Shown here: positions 18,254 to 33,200 of the stretch, piece after piece
Layout of the letters: each line of letters begins with the position of its first letter
Position numbering within the stretch: position 1 is the stretch's first letter
From: Lentisphaerae bacterium RIFOXYA12_64_32
GTDB taxonomy: Bacteria; Verrucomicrobiota; Lentisphaeria; Oligosphaerales; YB12-FULL-65-16
DNA: 64,000 nt
NCBI GenBank assembly: GCA_001803235.1
Contig: MHBL01000165.1
Location: forward strand, 1-64,000
Direction of reading: 5' to 3'
Translations under genes and position numbers: made by a program
Notes under the pieces: model-generated
Databases searched by the model: none
The model's input: the letters and a program-made list of their open reading frames with translations, nothing else
What the model was told of the DNA's origin: nothing

Positions 18254-21200
18254 CAGTCCGAACGGGTCGATGAAGCCGAGTGGCTCGCTGTAGGCGTAGG
18301 CATAGAGGTTGGGGCCGTCCCCGGCCGGATCGGCGCTGAGGTAGCGGCCGGTCGCCGGCTCGTAGTAGCGGAACCAGTTGTAATGCAGGCCGGTTTCCTC
18401 GTCGTAGTACTGGCCCGGCAGCCGCAGATTCACCGTGATCTGGTAACCCGGGTCCGGGTTGGCGACCTGCGCCCGTCCAAAGGCGGTGTACGCCGCCGTC
18501 CAGACGACCAGGCCGCTGGTGGTGGTCAGCATCTGGGGTGTGCCGAGGCGGTCATTCTGGAACCAGTAGTAGGTGCTGTCTGCGAGGAGGAACAACGGTG
18601 CGGACGACCAGGTCCCGTCGGGGATGTAGCCGTAGGTGCGCAACTCCACGGCCTGGCCTCTGCCGGCATTGTATTCGTACTCGCCGACCAACCCTTCCTG
18701 CGAGTAGTGGAAGTACGTGCGAATGCCGCCGACCTCTTTCCACACGCGCCGCCCGAACGGGTCGTAGGCATAGGTGGCGATGACGGCCCGGGTCTGGCCG
18801 TCCTCGACGCGGGCGAGGCGGCCCATGGGATCCCAGAACAGGTCAAGGGTGGTTTCGTGCACGAGGTTCTGGATCTGGCTGACGTTGCCGTTTTCGTCGT
18901 AGGTGTAGGTGACGTTGCCGTTGTCGTAGCTGGTCAGCCAGTCGTCGGTGTTGTACTGCCAGGTGCCGGCGGTCCCGGCCGCGGTCAGGCGGTTGCCGGT
19001 GCCGTCGTAGGTGTAGGACTCGTCATCGAGCACTGCGTTGCTGGCGCCGATCAGCCGTGAGTTGGCATCGTACTGGTACGTGTAGGGGCCGTGTTCCGTG
19101 GCGGTTGCCAACAGATTGCCGGCGCCGGAGAGGGTGTACTGGCGCGTCATGAACGCGCGACCGGCAGCGTCCTTGACGGTCACGGCGTCGAGGCGCATGA
19201 GCGCATCGTAGTCCAGTTCGGTGGTCATGCCGCCGGGGAGGGTGCACTTGGCGGCGCGGTTGAGGTTGTATTCATTGATAGTGACGGCGCCCTGGCCGGG
19301 AATGGCGACCCCGGTCAGGCGGTCGTTGGCGTCGTAGACATACTCATACTTGATGCCGTTCGGACCGGTGTACGACTTGCGCAGGCCGTTGTCGTAGTAC
19401 TCATAGGAATTGGTCAGGGTGAACTGCTCCGCGCCGCCGACGTTGTAGGTGGTGGTCTCGGTGATGACCTGGTCCAGGTCGTCGTAGGTCAGATCCAAGG
19501 CCGTCGTGCCGTCGGTCACGTGGGTCAGGTTGCCGACTTCGTCGTACTCGTACTGGATCACAATGTCGGCGAACTGGCGCCGCGCGTCCCCTTGGTAGGT
19601 GCTTTCGACCAGGTCGCCTGAGGCGTCGTACAGCCAGGTGCTGGTCCGCGTGTTCGGTGTGGTGCGGGTGATGCGTTGGTAGGTGTCGGTCCGCGCCGAG
19701 AGCGTGTCGTACTGGTACGTGGTGACCTTGCCGGCGGGCGTTTCCGAACGGACCAGGCGGTCATTCTTGTCGTACCGCATCTGGGTGGTGTTTTCATTGC
19801 CGTCCCGGATGGCGGTGACGTTGTCGCGGTTGTCGTAGGTGAACTCGACGGTCTGGTTCAGCGGGTTGGTCACGCGCACGAGCCGGTCGAGTTGGTCGTA
19901 GGCGGCCGTGAACACGGCGCCGTCCTGGTCCTCGGTCCGGATGGTGTTACCGACCGCATCGTACTCGTAACGGATGAAGCGGATGACGTCGCGGCTGTCC
20001 TTGGCGATGTCGCTGATTTCCGTGACGCGCTGCATGTTGTCGTAGGCGAAGACGCGGCGGTAGGGCCCGAAATCAATCTCGTGGATCAGGTCGGACGTGC
20101 CGGGGCTGCCGGGGTCTTGGTCGTAGGTGGCGCGCGTTTCGTTGCCGGCGCCGTCGATGGCACGGACGATCCGGCCTTCGCTGTCGTACTCGAAGCGGTT
20201 TTCGTGGCCGAGTTCATCCACGAAACGTGTCGGCATCGGTGTCGCGTCGTAATCGATGGTGAAGCGCTTGGCCAGCGGGTTGGTGATCTGAGTCACGGAA
20301 TCGTTGGTGTCGTACTGGAAGCTGGTCTTGCGGAGCTTGGCGTCGGTGTACTCGACCAGGTTGCCGACTTTGTCATAGGCGTACTGCAGCGTGCCGTTCA
20401 GTGGGTCGGTGGCCGATGTCAGGCGACCGACGGCGTCGTAGGTGTACTGCCAGACCTTGCCTAACACATCGCGCACCTGTTGCGGGCTGCCCTGCGTGGT
20501 GTGGTTCGACATCTCGGTTCGGAGGCCTTCGGGATCAATGATGGCGGCAATATTGCCGTCGACGTCGTAGTCGTAGGTGACGGTCACGTCGTCGTCGTCC
20601 GTCGCGCCCTCGATCGTCTCGGTCTGGAGCAGCCAGTCGGCAGTGTATGTGTAGGTTGTGACGCGTTCGACCGCCGTGCCCTTGGCTTCCGTGTACCGAG
20701 TCAGGACTCGGGACAGCGGGTCGTACTCGAGTTCCTCGACGACGCCCAGTGGGTTGGTGACGCGCCGGACCAGGCCGTCCGAGGTGTACTCGAAGCGGAA
20801 CGACGCCCCGTCCGGATACAAGGTTTCCGTCAGGTTGTCGAACTCGTCGTACTTGCGGGTCTGACGATTGCTCTTCTCGTCATAGTAAACTTGGTTTCTG
20901 CCGTCCTCGAGCATCTGCTCGACGGTTCGGCCGTTGACGCTGATCTGGATCGGCGTCCCGCCGGTGTTGTACCAGGTCTCGACGACTTCGCCCATGGAGT
21001 CGGTGGCGCGGGAATAGTAGCGTTTGGTGTTCGTGTCATAGTCGAACTCGAAGAAGCTGCCTTCGCCGCGTTCGTTGAGCACGCTGTAGACATCGCCGTT
21101 GCCGTCGTAGGTCACGTTGGTTTGTCGCCCTTCGGGATCGATCTTCTGCACGATGCGGCCGCTGCCGTCGTACGTGTAGCGGGTGAAGTTCCCGAGCGCG

Positions 21201-24200
21201 TCCTTGATGGCGGTGAGGCGGGCGCCGGTGTAGGTGTACTCGACGCGGTGCCCGTCGGTGTCGTGGACCGCCGAGAGCAGTCCGTCCTGGTATTCGTACT
21301 CGTACAGCGTCGCATCGTGGCGATCCGTGACCGTGATCAGTCGGCCGTCGCCGTCGTAGACGTATTTGGCGACCGTGACCGCGGGAGTGCCGTAGGACAG
21401 TGCCAGGCCGTTGCTGTTGAACAGCCGCCAGTTGCCGAACTTGTCGAGCCAGCGCCAGTTTTGGCCTTCGCGGACGATCCGGTATGTGCCTTGCACGAAC
21501 ACGTTCTGGCTGGCGCCGTTCGGGTAGTAGGAGACGCCGGACTTGTCGATGCGGCCGATGGTTTCGGGGAGTTCGCGGCCGCGGCTCGAGTAGCCGGCCA
21601 CGGCGTACTGGGTCTGTGGCGGTTCGGGGAAGAACATCAGTGCCTGGCGCGTGTCAGCCCACTGCCAATGCTTGTCGTGGAACATCCGTTGCGCCTGCAC
21701 GGGCACGCCATCCGCGATGACCGTCAGGTCGTAGATGGGATCGTTTTCGGTCATGCCGTCCTCGAATTGGCGGCGGAGGCAGTTGACCGAGCAGCCCGCC
21801 AGCTTGGCAAGGGCGCCGAGCATGCTGCCGGCCTCGACCTCCGTGCATTCGGTGTACTTGGCCACGGGCCAGCACTTGGTTCCGGCGATGGTGTTGCCGG
21901 GCGGCGTGAACCGTGGCGGGACGAATGATCCGGAACCGGACCCGCTGCCACTGCCACCGCCCCCACCGCCCCAGCCCCAGCCGCCCCAACCCCCGCCGCC
22001 GCCACCACCACCGCCGCCGCCCGGTCCACCGCCGCCGCTGCCGCCACAGGTGCCGTAGCGGCGGGTGACGCAGGAGTAGGTGGAGTTGGTGAACGAGCTG
22101 CCGTTGGCGCATTTGTAGACGTAGGTGGTCTTGCAGCACTTGATGTAGGTCCGGCAGTCGCCGCCGCCGGACCCGTCGCCGTCGTCGCCCTCCAGTGACT
22201 TGAGGCACGTGACACGGTACGGGACGGTCATCTTCTCCTTGGCGCCCAGGTAGGTGCGGAGGTTGGTCAGGAATTCGTAGTGGAAGAACTCGTCATCCGC
22301 CGGAAGGTCGAAGCCGAGGTCGTCGGCGCGGATCAGGCCGTGATTGGTCAGGGTGAACTCACCGTTGTAGACGTCGCCGGCATGCATTTCGGGCAAGGTC
22401 ACGGAACTCGGGTCGGCCACCACGACGGCGGCCGGGACGTTGGTCTCGAAGGTTGCGGTCAGCACGATCTCGTACCGGTCCTGGATGGTGATCGGGAGGA
22501 CCTCCCACTCGACGGTGATCAGGTCGTTCTGCAGCGGCACTTCCTGGGTCACGGTGATGCCGGGCTTGATCCAGAGCCGGCCGATGTTGTTGCTGTGCTT
22601 GTCGGCGGAGACCTTGTACTTGTAGCGTCCGGCGGGCAGATCGCTGAGCAGCGCCTCGCCGGCGTTGTCGGTGTAGACGGTGCGCGTGAGGGTGGAGACG
22701 GTTTCGTGTTCGATGAGGATCTTCGCGTGGTCGACGCCCTCGATGACATTGTTCTGCGTGTCGAGGGTGGCGGTGTACATGTCCGTGACCTTGAACAAGA
22801 CGTTGCCTTCGCCGGCCTGGGTGACCGCCGGGTACAGCCCAATGTCGACGGTCGGATAGTTGTCGCTCTCAATGCGCAGGTAGAAGGTGTAGTTGCCTTC
22901 AGGGACCGAGCCGCGGCGGGAATTGGTGTAGGGCTGGAAGTTCACGCTCACGTTGCGCGACTCGCCGACCGGGATGCTGCCCATCGCCGCGGCGCTGCCC
23001 AGCGTCACCCAGTGATCGTCAGGCAGCGGTGCGAGGCTTGCGTCCAGCAGGCTGACGTGCACGTTGCGCAGGGCGGCCAGGCCGGTGCTGCGGACGGAGA
23101 GCGACTCGGTGACGCCCTGCTGGTCCGCCGGATTCTGGCTGTTGCTGAGCTGCACGCCGGTCACGATCATCGGCGGCGCAACCGTCATGTTGGGCAGCAG
23201 GTTTTGCGGGTTGATCTGCGGTTCGGGCGGCGGTTCGAAGAACTCGTAGTTGACGCGAATCGGCGACCAGAGCACCGGGTCACGGTCGCGGAACAGCGAG
23301 TCGCTCTGGACCTTGACAATGAAGTAGCCGGTGGGATTGGCCTTCAGCGCGTCGCTGGCTTCGGCCCAGAGGTCGAAGTACAGGAAGGTGCTCGTGTTGG
23401 CCGGGATCCAGGTCAGGGCTGGGCCGAGCGTGACGTGCAGCCCGTCGACAAACTGCCCGCCGGGTTGGTCCGCGGCCTGGTAGACGAACCGCACGTTCCC
23501 CGCATTCGTGCCATCGCGCGTCGTCAGGTTGATCCGGGCGCGGTGCTGGTAGTTGTACGGCATGCGTATGTTGTAGGCGATGGGGTTGACATACATGGAG
23601 AAGATGGTGAAGGTGTTCTCCGGCAGGAACGTCTTGTCCTTGCGGTCCGGGTGCACGACCCAGACGTTGTAGATGCCCGACTCCCCGTCCTGCGGCGGGA
23701 AGGTGTGGGTGAAGTTGCCCGCCGCGTCGGTCACGATGTTGAAGACGCGGTCGAAGCCGCGCAGGGTGAGCCCGAGCTTGAGCGGTACGAGCGGCGCCGG
23801 CGTGGCGCCCTCGCGGTTGAGGGCCTGACCGGTGATCACGATGCCCTGGTCACCCACCGATTTTTTCGGCGTGATTTCCGTGATATTGCCGTAGTAGGCG
23901 GTGTCGATCAAGGCCAGGCTCTTGCGCGACACCAAGCCGTTCAGAATAACTTGGTCGTCACGGTCGTCATGGTAGTAGATGGCATCGATCTCGAGCCGCA
24001 GGACCACGTTTTGCGGCGCATTGGACGGCACGAACAGGGTCGCCGGATTGACGGTGAAGCTGCCGCCGGCCGGAATGCGCGCCACGGTGTCGCCGTTGGC
24101 CAGCGAGTAGATGCCGTCGCCGACGCTGTGGTTGACGGGCTGCGTCGAGAGCACGTTGCCGTCGGTGTCGGTGAGCTTGAAGCGGACTTCGTCAGACGGG

Positions 24201-27200
24201 CTGGCGCCCCGGGCGGTGACGATTTCAATCTCGACGTCGGAGGTGTTCTGCAGCGTGAACTGTACGTCGCCGCCCACGCCGCGGACCAGGTTGCCGTTGA
24301 GGATCTCGACAGGCAGCAACGCGTCGCCGACGGCAATGTTCGTGTAGCCGATGACCGTGATCTGCTCGCCGGTGGGGTAGGTCATCTGGGTCCGGATGGT
24401 CACGGGCTCGGAACTGCTCAGGGATGAGTAGCCGCCGATGACCGCCCCGACGTCGACGGTCGACAGCGCGGGAATGTCGGTGGCGGTCGACAGGTGCTCG
24501 CGGCTTTCGACGTCGACGCGGAGTTGGACGCCGGTCAGGGCGAGGTTGGAATCGTTGTGGACCTCGAAGACGACCCAGTTCATGATGCCGCGCTTGAGGA
24601 TCTCGCCGGCCTTGAGGCTGGCGCTCAGCCGTGGCAGCGTCACGGTGCGCGGCAGGCTCTCCTGGTCTTGAGTGTCGATCGCGATAACCTTGTAGGTACG
24701 TTCGTCGCCGGCGTAGCCGCGGTCGGTGAAGGACGTGCCGGTCACGCGCCCCATCAATGTCCAAGTGTCGCGGCCGGTGCCGCCGCTCAGCAGGTAGACG
24801 TCGTAACCCTTGATGCTGGCGCCGCCCGGGTGCGTCCAGGATATCACGGGGTATGCCGTCCCATCCTGGCTGACGCTCAGGGAGCTGAGCGGCAGAAGCT
24901 GCACGTTCAGGTACTGGGACGTGGCGGGTGGAGATTCGTTGCCCACCGCGTCCACGGCGGTCACGGTGTAGCAAGGTTCTGCCGGTGAGGGGTGAGGATC
25001 GACCACGCCCGTAGCCGGGACGCCGGCAATCAGGGGTTCCAGGCCGTCGACGCTCTCGATGGTGGGGGTCGCCTCACGGAAGACCGAGTAGGTCACGTTC
25101 TCGATGTTGAGGGCGTCCGTCCACGTCAGGTAGATGCCGTTGGCGGCCACTTGGAGTTGCAGGTTGGTGGGCGCCTCGGGCGGCTGTGAGTCGACGACGA
25201 CATCGACGGTGTAGATGAATTCCTCGCTGATGGTTTCCTGGCCGTTCACGGACCGGACCGCGGCGACCGCGTAGGTGTACTCGCCGTCCGCCGGCTGATC
25301 CTGGAAATAGAGTTCGCCGCCGCTGCGGCCGACCACGGTCCAGGCGCCGGCGCGCGTCTTGGGTTTTCGGTAGATCTGGTAGTCGGACGCCTCCGGTACG
25401 GCGTCCCAGGCGAGGAAGACGATCCCGCCCGGGAGAGCGTCACCCGTGAGCTGCAGCGGGTTGCTGAGCGGTGGCAGGTCGCCCTGGTAGACCTGGACGT
25501 GGTTCGGCGCCAGGATGCGGGTGCTGACGTTGTCCAGATCGTCCGAGCCGGAGTACTGGAACTCGAGCCACTCGGCGGCCGCCAGGCCGGCGTCGGCCGG
25601 GAGTTGGAAGGTCCCAGTCCAGGCGCGGTCCGTGACTTGCGTCAGGCCGGCGATCGGCGTGGCGGTTGGGTGGCTCTGCGACAGGGTGTAGGTCAGGGTC
25701 GGCGATGTGGCGGGCTTGAGCGTCTCGGTCAGCACCAGCGTCACGGTAACCCACACGGGGTTGGCCTGGATGTTCTGGATCGGGTGTCCGGGGGCGAGGG
25801 TCAGGCTCGTGACGTTTGGGCCGTCCGTGTCGAAGGCGATTTGAGCTTGGAGCACGATCTCCGTACCCCGGTTGCCGGCGGCATCGCGGGCGGACATGAC
25901 GGCAATGGCGGTCCCGGATGGCGTGAGGTCGGTGACCGAGAAAGCGCCAATGTAGTGGGTGTCGGACCCGGGCACGGCGTTCAGGGTGACCGAGATCGGG
26001 ATCCCCGCGGTCGGGACGACGCTGAAGAACGGTGCGGCCAGGAGCGCTTCGGAGAACACAACATCGACATCCACGAGTCCGGGAGCGGTCCGGCCGGTGG
26101 CCGGGTCATGTGGGCCGTGCGGCGTGTATTGAACGGTCAGAGCCTTGGGCGGGACGCTGTCGGCGTTGGCGGCGGCCAGGGCGGAGAGGGTGCTTTCGGT
26201 CCCGGCCATGTTCACGATCGTCAGGCGGTAGAAGTACTGGCCGTCGGTTGCGGGCAGGTCATCGTAGGTCAGGTCGCGGAGCAACCCGCCGGTGTTGACC
26301 AGTGTCGCCTGTCCGATCGACTCGAACTCGGTCGTGGCACGGTAGAGATTGAAGCCCTTGACCGGGTTGAGATTGGGTTTGCGCCAGGCGATCCTGAGGA
26401 CTCCGGCGGCGCGCGGGGTCACGGTGACGTTCACCGGCGGCAGCGGCACGCTGGTGTCGAGCGTAACCAGGAGTTCGCTCGAGAGCGGGCCTTCGCCGGC
26501 GCGGTTCACCGCGGCCGCCTGCAGCCGGTTCTCGCCTTCCGTCAGAGTGATGGTGGTTGACCAGGCGCCGTTGCTGGCGACCGGGATCAGGGCCCGAACG
26601 CCGAGTTCCACGTTATTGCGGTATAGGCGTACCGACGTGTTGAGCGGCGCCGTGCCGCGGACCGTGGCCTGGGCCACGTTCGTGTAAGTGTCGGGCGCCG
26701 GCGCGCTGATCGCGGGCGCCTGTGAGGGGGGCGCCAGCGCGACGGTGAGGGTGCGCTGGACGTCCGTCGAGTTGCTTCGGGAATCGTACGCCTTGGCCAG
26801 GAACACGTGCGGCCCATCCGTTGCGGCGATGACGTTCCAGTAGGCGGTGTAGCCGTCCGAGCCGCTGGCGTCGGAACCGAGCAACGCGCCGTCGAGCCAG
26901 AACTCAACGCGACTCATTCCGGACGGGTCGGTCGCGGCCACTGCGAAAGTCCCGGGTGCGGTCACCGTCATGCCCTCGGTGACGGCGCTGCCGGCGAAGG
27001 TCACGCTCTGCACGTCCGGGCCCTCGCGGTCCGGAATCGGCTGGCCGGTCACCGTGGTCACCGCTTTGGTCTCCCCATCCGACTTGTTGACAGCGGTGAC
27101 CGCGAAGTAGTAGGTGATGTCGTTGTTGAGCCGGGTGACGCTGGTGGACGTGCCGGTGGTCGTGGTCACCGCAACCAATCCCTGGACAGAGGCGAAGTTC

Positions 27201-30200
27201 GTCGTGCTGGCGTAGACCGCATAGTGCTTGACGTACGGTGCGGGCTGTGAGGCGTTCCAGGTCAGGTCGACACGCCCGTCTTTGCCGGTGGTCAGCACGT
27301 TGGCGGGGTTGTCCATCAGGGTGTAGCCCTTGAACGCGACACCCGTGCTTTCGTTGCCGTCCACGTCCCGGGCCTTGACGACGATGTTGTATTCGGTGGC
27401 GCGTTGCAGGTTGGTGACGGTCAGCGTGTTGTCCGTGTTGGCGACCACGTAGTCAGTACGGCTGGCGTTGACGGAGACACGGTACTGGTCCAGGTCGCCG
27501 GCGGTGTTGGCCGAGTGGGTCCAGGACAGGATGAGTTGCGTGTCGAACGACTGGACGTGCGGGTTGGTGATTTCCGCCGGCGGCTGCACGTCCTGCGTGG
27601 TGGCGCTGACCGAGGTGACCGTCGGCCCGAAGTTGCCGCGCACGTCGACCGCGACGACCGCGAAGTGGTAGGTCTGGTTGCGCTGCAGCGCGGTGGCCGT
27701 GAAGGTCTTCTGGCCGGCGGGCCGGGTGCCGATTTCCGTTGCCACGCCGATGTCGGTGAACGGCGCGCTGTGCTGGTAGACCCGGTAGGTCTGGATGTCG
27801 CCGCCGTTGTCGCCTTCGTTGTAGTCCGTCCAGCTCAGGAGCACCTGCGTACCGCTGCTGGCGCCGTTGGCCAGCAGCGTGACCGGCCCCGGAGCTACAT
27901 CGTCAAATGTGACGTTGGCCAGCGTCGGGGCGCTCTCGTTGCCGGCGGGGTCTTTCGCGGTGAAGGACAGCGCGTTCGGTCCGGGAACCAGCGGCGTGTC
28001 GTAGGACCAGAGCGTGTTGGCGCCGCCGGCGACCACCTGGCTGCCGTTCAGCCAGATGCTCGCTCCCGATTCGCGCGTGCCCGAGATAAGCAGGTGGTTG
28101 ACGGTGGTCGTGGCCGGCGGGGCCGGGTCGAGGACTGGGGCAGGGGATGGCGTCATGTCCAGCGTGAAAATCGACGTGGCCAGAACGGACTGCCAGCCGA
28201 AGTTGTCCTTCAACTGCACCGCGATGGTGTACACGCCGTCGAGCAGGTTGCCGTCGGGCGTGAACGTCAGTTTGCTGCCGGCCAGCGTCACGGTGCCGGG
28301 AACACTGCCGCCAGAGCGCGTGAGGGTGAACGAAGAGTGCGGCAGGTCCAGGCCGCTGCCGGTCTCGACGAAGGTGGCGGCGATTTCAGCCGGCGGCACG
28401 CGGGTCAGGAGGTTGTGCTGCGGGAAGATCTGGCTGACGTACGGAACGGTGGTGTCCACGTAGAAGAGGACATGCACCGACGAGGAGGCGTTGCCCGCGG
28501 GGTCCTTGGTGTAGACCGACAGGTCGTTGGCGCCTTCCGCCAGCGTGAACGGGACCAGCCAGGTGGTGACGCCCGGTTCGGCGGCCGCGTACTGCGTCGT
28601 GCCGATCCACAGGGCCGTGTTGTCCGGCCGCGTGCCGGTGAGGGTGACGGTGTGATCGATATCGGCCCAATTCGTGACCGTTGGCGCCACCGGGTGGCTG
28701 GTGACGGTCGGCGGCTCGGGCGGGGTCAGGTCGAGCGTGAACGTGCCGCGGAACACGTCGTCACCGGCTTCCTGCTCGATCCCGTCCTGGTCCTGGTCCA
28801 TCCACTTGCCGTTGTCCGAAAGGATCGCCGGACCCACCTCGATGATGTAGTTGCCGGTCGCGTTGATGGGTGAGGCGAAGGTGACGCGGTAGACCACCGA
28901 GCTCTGCTGCGTGATTTGGCTCGGCACCCAGTCCCGTGACTCGCGCGACGGGCCCAGGACGGTCACGTCCGCGACCGTGAAGCTGCCTGACTGTATAGCG
29001 TGGTCAAAGGTCAGGTCGACATAGCTGACCGCCACGTTGGTCAGACCGGACGGGGTCATGCTGCGCACGAACGTCCCGTACACCGGGGTGCCGCCGCCGG
29101 TGCTGGATACATTCATGGAAAGGGTCACGTCCTTGGCGCCCTGGAGCGGGTCGTTGTGGGTGATCTGCACCGTACCCGAGGAAAGGCTGGGCTCAAGCTT
29201 GTCCACTGAACTGAACGTGAACGAGAAGGTGCCCTTCTGCCCGGCGGGTACGTTCAGTGTTGTCGGACTGACGGAGGCCCAGGGGTAGGCGCCAATGCCG
29301 ACCACATTGGCCTGGAGGATGGACGAGCCGGTGTTGCTGACCTCCAGGGGCAGCACGGTGGTCCGGTTCCGCCGCAAGTTGGCCGACAGGGAATTGGTAT
29401 TCAACTGGATGGCCGGGGCCACGATCGTGAGCGTGATGCCGTATGACGGGTTGCCGCTGGTCGGGTCGTTGGAGGTGATGGACAGGCTGCTGTTGTGAGT
29501 GCCGCCCGAGAGACCGTTCGCGTCCACGGTGTAAGTGACGTTACGCGACTCGCCGGGGGGCACGGTGGCCGGGTACACGACGTTCTTGATCCAAGCCGCA
29601 TTCGCGGTCACGGTGAGGCCGAGCGAGCCCAAACCCTGGTTCTGCACCACGAACGACTCGTCGAGCGTGCCGTCGTAGGCCACGGTCAGGCCTTTGGAGT
29701 TGACCGGGAGGACGATGTTCGGGTCCGGACCGACGTGCACGGCGGCGGCGACCTGCGTCGGATTCTCGTTCGAGTCGTTGTTGGCAATGGTCACTTGCGT
29801 GTTGTAATTGCCCGGGAGGATGCCGGTGGCGTCCGCCGTCACGGTAATCTGCTGGTTCTGGGCGGCCGGGATGTCGAAACTGCTGGGCGCGACGGTGACC
29901 CACGCCAGGCCGGTGGCCAGGGTACCGGTCAACGGCGCCTCACCGAGATTGTCGATGGTGAACGTCGCCGTGTTGACGGCCTGCCCTTCGGTCGCGTTGA
30001 CCGTGACGCTGGTGGGCGTGACCTGGATCTCGGGCGCCGGCTGATAGCCGCTGCCGGTCAGAGGCACGGTGCGGTTGCCGAGGTTCGACACGAGTGTGAG
30101 CGTGGCGTTGTAGCTGGCGACCGCGGGCGGCGCAAACTGCACGTCCAGGTTCCGGGACTGGCCGGCTGGAACGGTGATGGTCTGAACCCCGCCCGGGAAA

Positions 30201-33200
30201 CTGTACCCGTCGGCCGGATTGACCGAGTAGTCGGTCACCTGCAGGTCGCGGTTGCCGGTGTTGCTGATCTGGAGCTGCAGTGTCTGGTTGCCGAGAATGC
30301 TGACGCTGCCGAACGCCAGGCTGGCGGGCGACAGCGCGATGACCGGCGCGTTCACCGAGAGGGAGACCGGGATGCCCAGAAGCCCGTTCACCACATCGTT
30401 CGAACTGATGGTCAGGTCGTTGTCGTAGCTCCCGTACGCCAGGTCCTGCGCGTTGAACCCGAGCTGCACGATCTGCGAGCCGAGGGGCGCGACGGTGCCC
30501 GAGGCCGGGGTGAATGACAGCCAGGTCACGCCCGAGCCGCCGGATGAGATGGGCGCGGTGGACACAGCCAGCAGTGCGTTGCCCGACAACGTCATGACAT
30601 TGTCGTTGGGTGAGTCGTCCCCGACTTGGACGGTACGGCCGACGTCCTCGAACCGGTAGTACCCGACCAAGCCCGGTTCCGTTCCGGTTAGTTGTTGGTT
30701 CTTCGTGGCGTTGATCTCCGCAACACTGCGTGCCACGGTCCAGATGCGCAGTTCGTCGATAACCCCGACGAACTGGTTGCCGCCACCGTCCGCGCCGACG
30801 CGGAAGTTGTCAGGGGCCGAGTAGTTCAGGGGCAGTTTGGCCATGCTGTAGACCTGGATGCCGTTGACCACCATGCGTGCTTCGGTCGAGGTGATGACCA
30901 CGGCCACGTGGGCCCACTGCCCGGCCGCAAAGTCGTACGGGATCTGGCCGCTGGAGCCGCCGTTGGTGATGATCTCGTACCCGCTCTGGCCCAGGCCGTT
31001 GGTCGTGCTGCCTGACCACACCCGCAGTCCGGCGATGATGCCGCCACTCTGGTCGAGCCGGGCGAAGGCCGTGGTGCCGTTGGCCGTGGCGGTGGTGTCC
31101 GGGGCGACCCAGACTTCAAGGGTGAGGGTCTGGTCGTTGTACTGGGCGGGGTTGGTAATCTCACCGTAGCCGGCCCCGTTCAGATCCATGGCGCGGCCAG
31201 CGCCCGAGCCGGCGGCGGAAAGGATCGCGAACGCCAGGTCGGTGGCGCCGGTGTTGGAGATGGTGAGGTTCTGGGTTGTTGTCGTGTTGAAATCAAGGCT
31301 GACATCGAAGAGGTCGGGGTCGGTCCCAATCACCGGCGGCTCGATCCCGGTGCCGGCCAGGGTCACGACCACGTCCGGATCGTTGGCGGCATTGCTGGTG
31401 ATGGTGAGTGTGCCGTTGCGGGCGCCGGCCTGGGCAGGGGCAAAGAAGACGCTGACCGTCTTGCTGGCGTACGGCGACACTTCGGTCTCGGCACGGGATA
31501 CCGAGAATTCCGCGTTGCTGAAATCCCAATCCGTAATGGTGATGGCTTCCGAACCGTTGTTGGTGACCGTCAGCGGCAGGGCGTTGGTGATGCCGATGAA
31601 GGTGTTGCCGAACGCGAAATCAGTCGCGGAAACCGCGATCAGGCCCTGGCCGGTCACGTTCAGGGTGACTGGAACCGTGACCTGCGGTTCGTCCGGGTCG
31701 TTCGAGGTGATGGTGATCGTCTGGGTGTAGGTGTTGGAGATCAGCCCGGTGGCGTCAAACGTGAGCGTGATCGCCTGCGTGCCCCGGCCGGCGGCCACGC
31801 TGCCGGACGTGGGCGTGGCGCTCAGGAACTGGTTGATCGGCACGGTGGACTCGGCTCGGGTGGCGCCGCCGAACAGGGTTCCGTCCTGGTGGTGCGTGGT
31901 CGCATCGTAGGCGACGTTGCCGGAGGTCTCGTCAAACCTGAAGTACAGGACCAGACCGGTCTCGGTCGCCGTCAGGGACTGGTTCATCATGGCCTGGACT
32001 TCGGACTGGTTCCGGGTCACGTTCCACACCCGCATTTCGTCCATGCGCCCGGCAAAGTAGAGGTTGTTCCACGAGCGGCCCAGCCGCAGGTTCTCGCTGT
32101 TGGCGCTGATCGCGAATGCGGGGAAGGCGAGCTGCCCGTCGAGGTCGCCGTTGACGTACAGGCTCAGGGTGGCGCCGTCGAAGGTCGCCGCGACATGGGT
32201 CCACTGGCCGGTCGCGGCCGACGCCGTGGAGACGACGGAGTACGCGTTGTTAAGGCGGAACTCGAATTTGCTGCTGGCGTTGACCCAGAGCCGGTAGGGG
32301 CCGACGCCGCTCGACTCCTTGGCGGCGATGAATTCGTCATGGTTGTCGGTGAGATAGACCCAGGCTTCGATCGTCAGCGCGGAACCCGGGTTGAGGCTGG
32401 CGCTGCTCGGAACGCTGACGTAGTCGCCGTCGCCGTCCAGGGCCAGAGCGCTCTTTCCCGGCTTTGCCAACGTCAGATTGAAGTTGAGCGGGTTGCCGCC
32501 CAGATTGCGGATGGTCAGGGTGTCGTTGACCACGTCGCCGGCGGCCAGGCTCTTGGTGAACGAGGTCGGAACGAGGTCGATGTCCGGCGGCACGTTGCCG
32601 GTGCCTTGGAGCGCGACCTGCAGTGACGGTGTGGTGGCGGCGTCGGAGACGAGGGTCAGGGTTCCGGAGTGACTGCCGGCCGCGGGCGGCGTAAAGGTCA
32701 GGCCCAGGTTGGTCGACGCGCCGGGCGCGACCGTGACGCTCTGGTTGCCGGCGTAGCCGAAGGTCGGGTTCGAGCTGGTCACCGCGCTGATGTGCAGCGT
32801 GTCGGTGCCGGTGTTGTGTACCTGCAGGTTCGCGTTGCCCACCTCGCCGACTGAGATCTGGCCGAACTGCACGTTGTCGGCGGCCGTGATCTGCGGCTGG
32901 CCGGTGACCGTGAGGTCGAAGCTGACCTGAACGGAGGGTGTGTCCGGATCGTTGCTCGCGATGGTCATCGCCCCGGTGTAGTTGCCGGCGTACACACCGA
33001 TGGTGCTGACCGAGGCGGTGAGTTCCTGTGTTTGCGTCGCGGCAACGCTGCCCGAGGTCGGGCTCACCGACAGCCACGACAACGACTCGGTGACGGTGAA
33101 CGTGAGCGCGTCCTGGCCGTTGTTCGTGACGCCGATGGTCACCGGCTCGATCGTGCCGGAGGCGAGGGTCCCGGTCCAGGAGGTCGGGTCGACCGCAATG

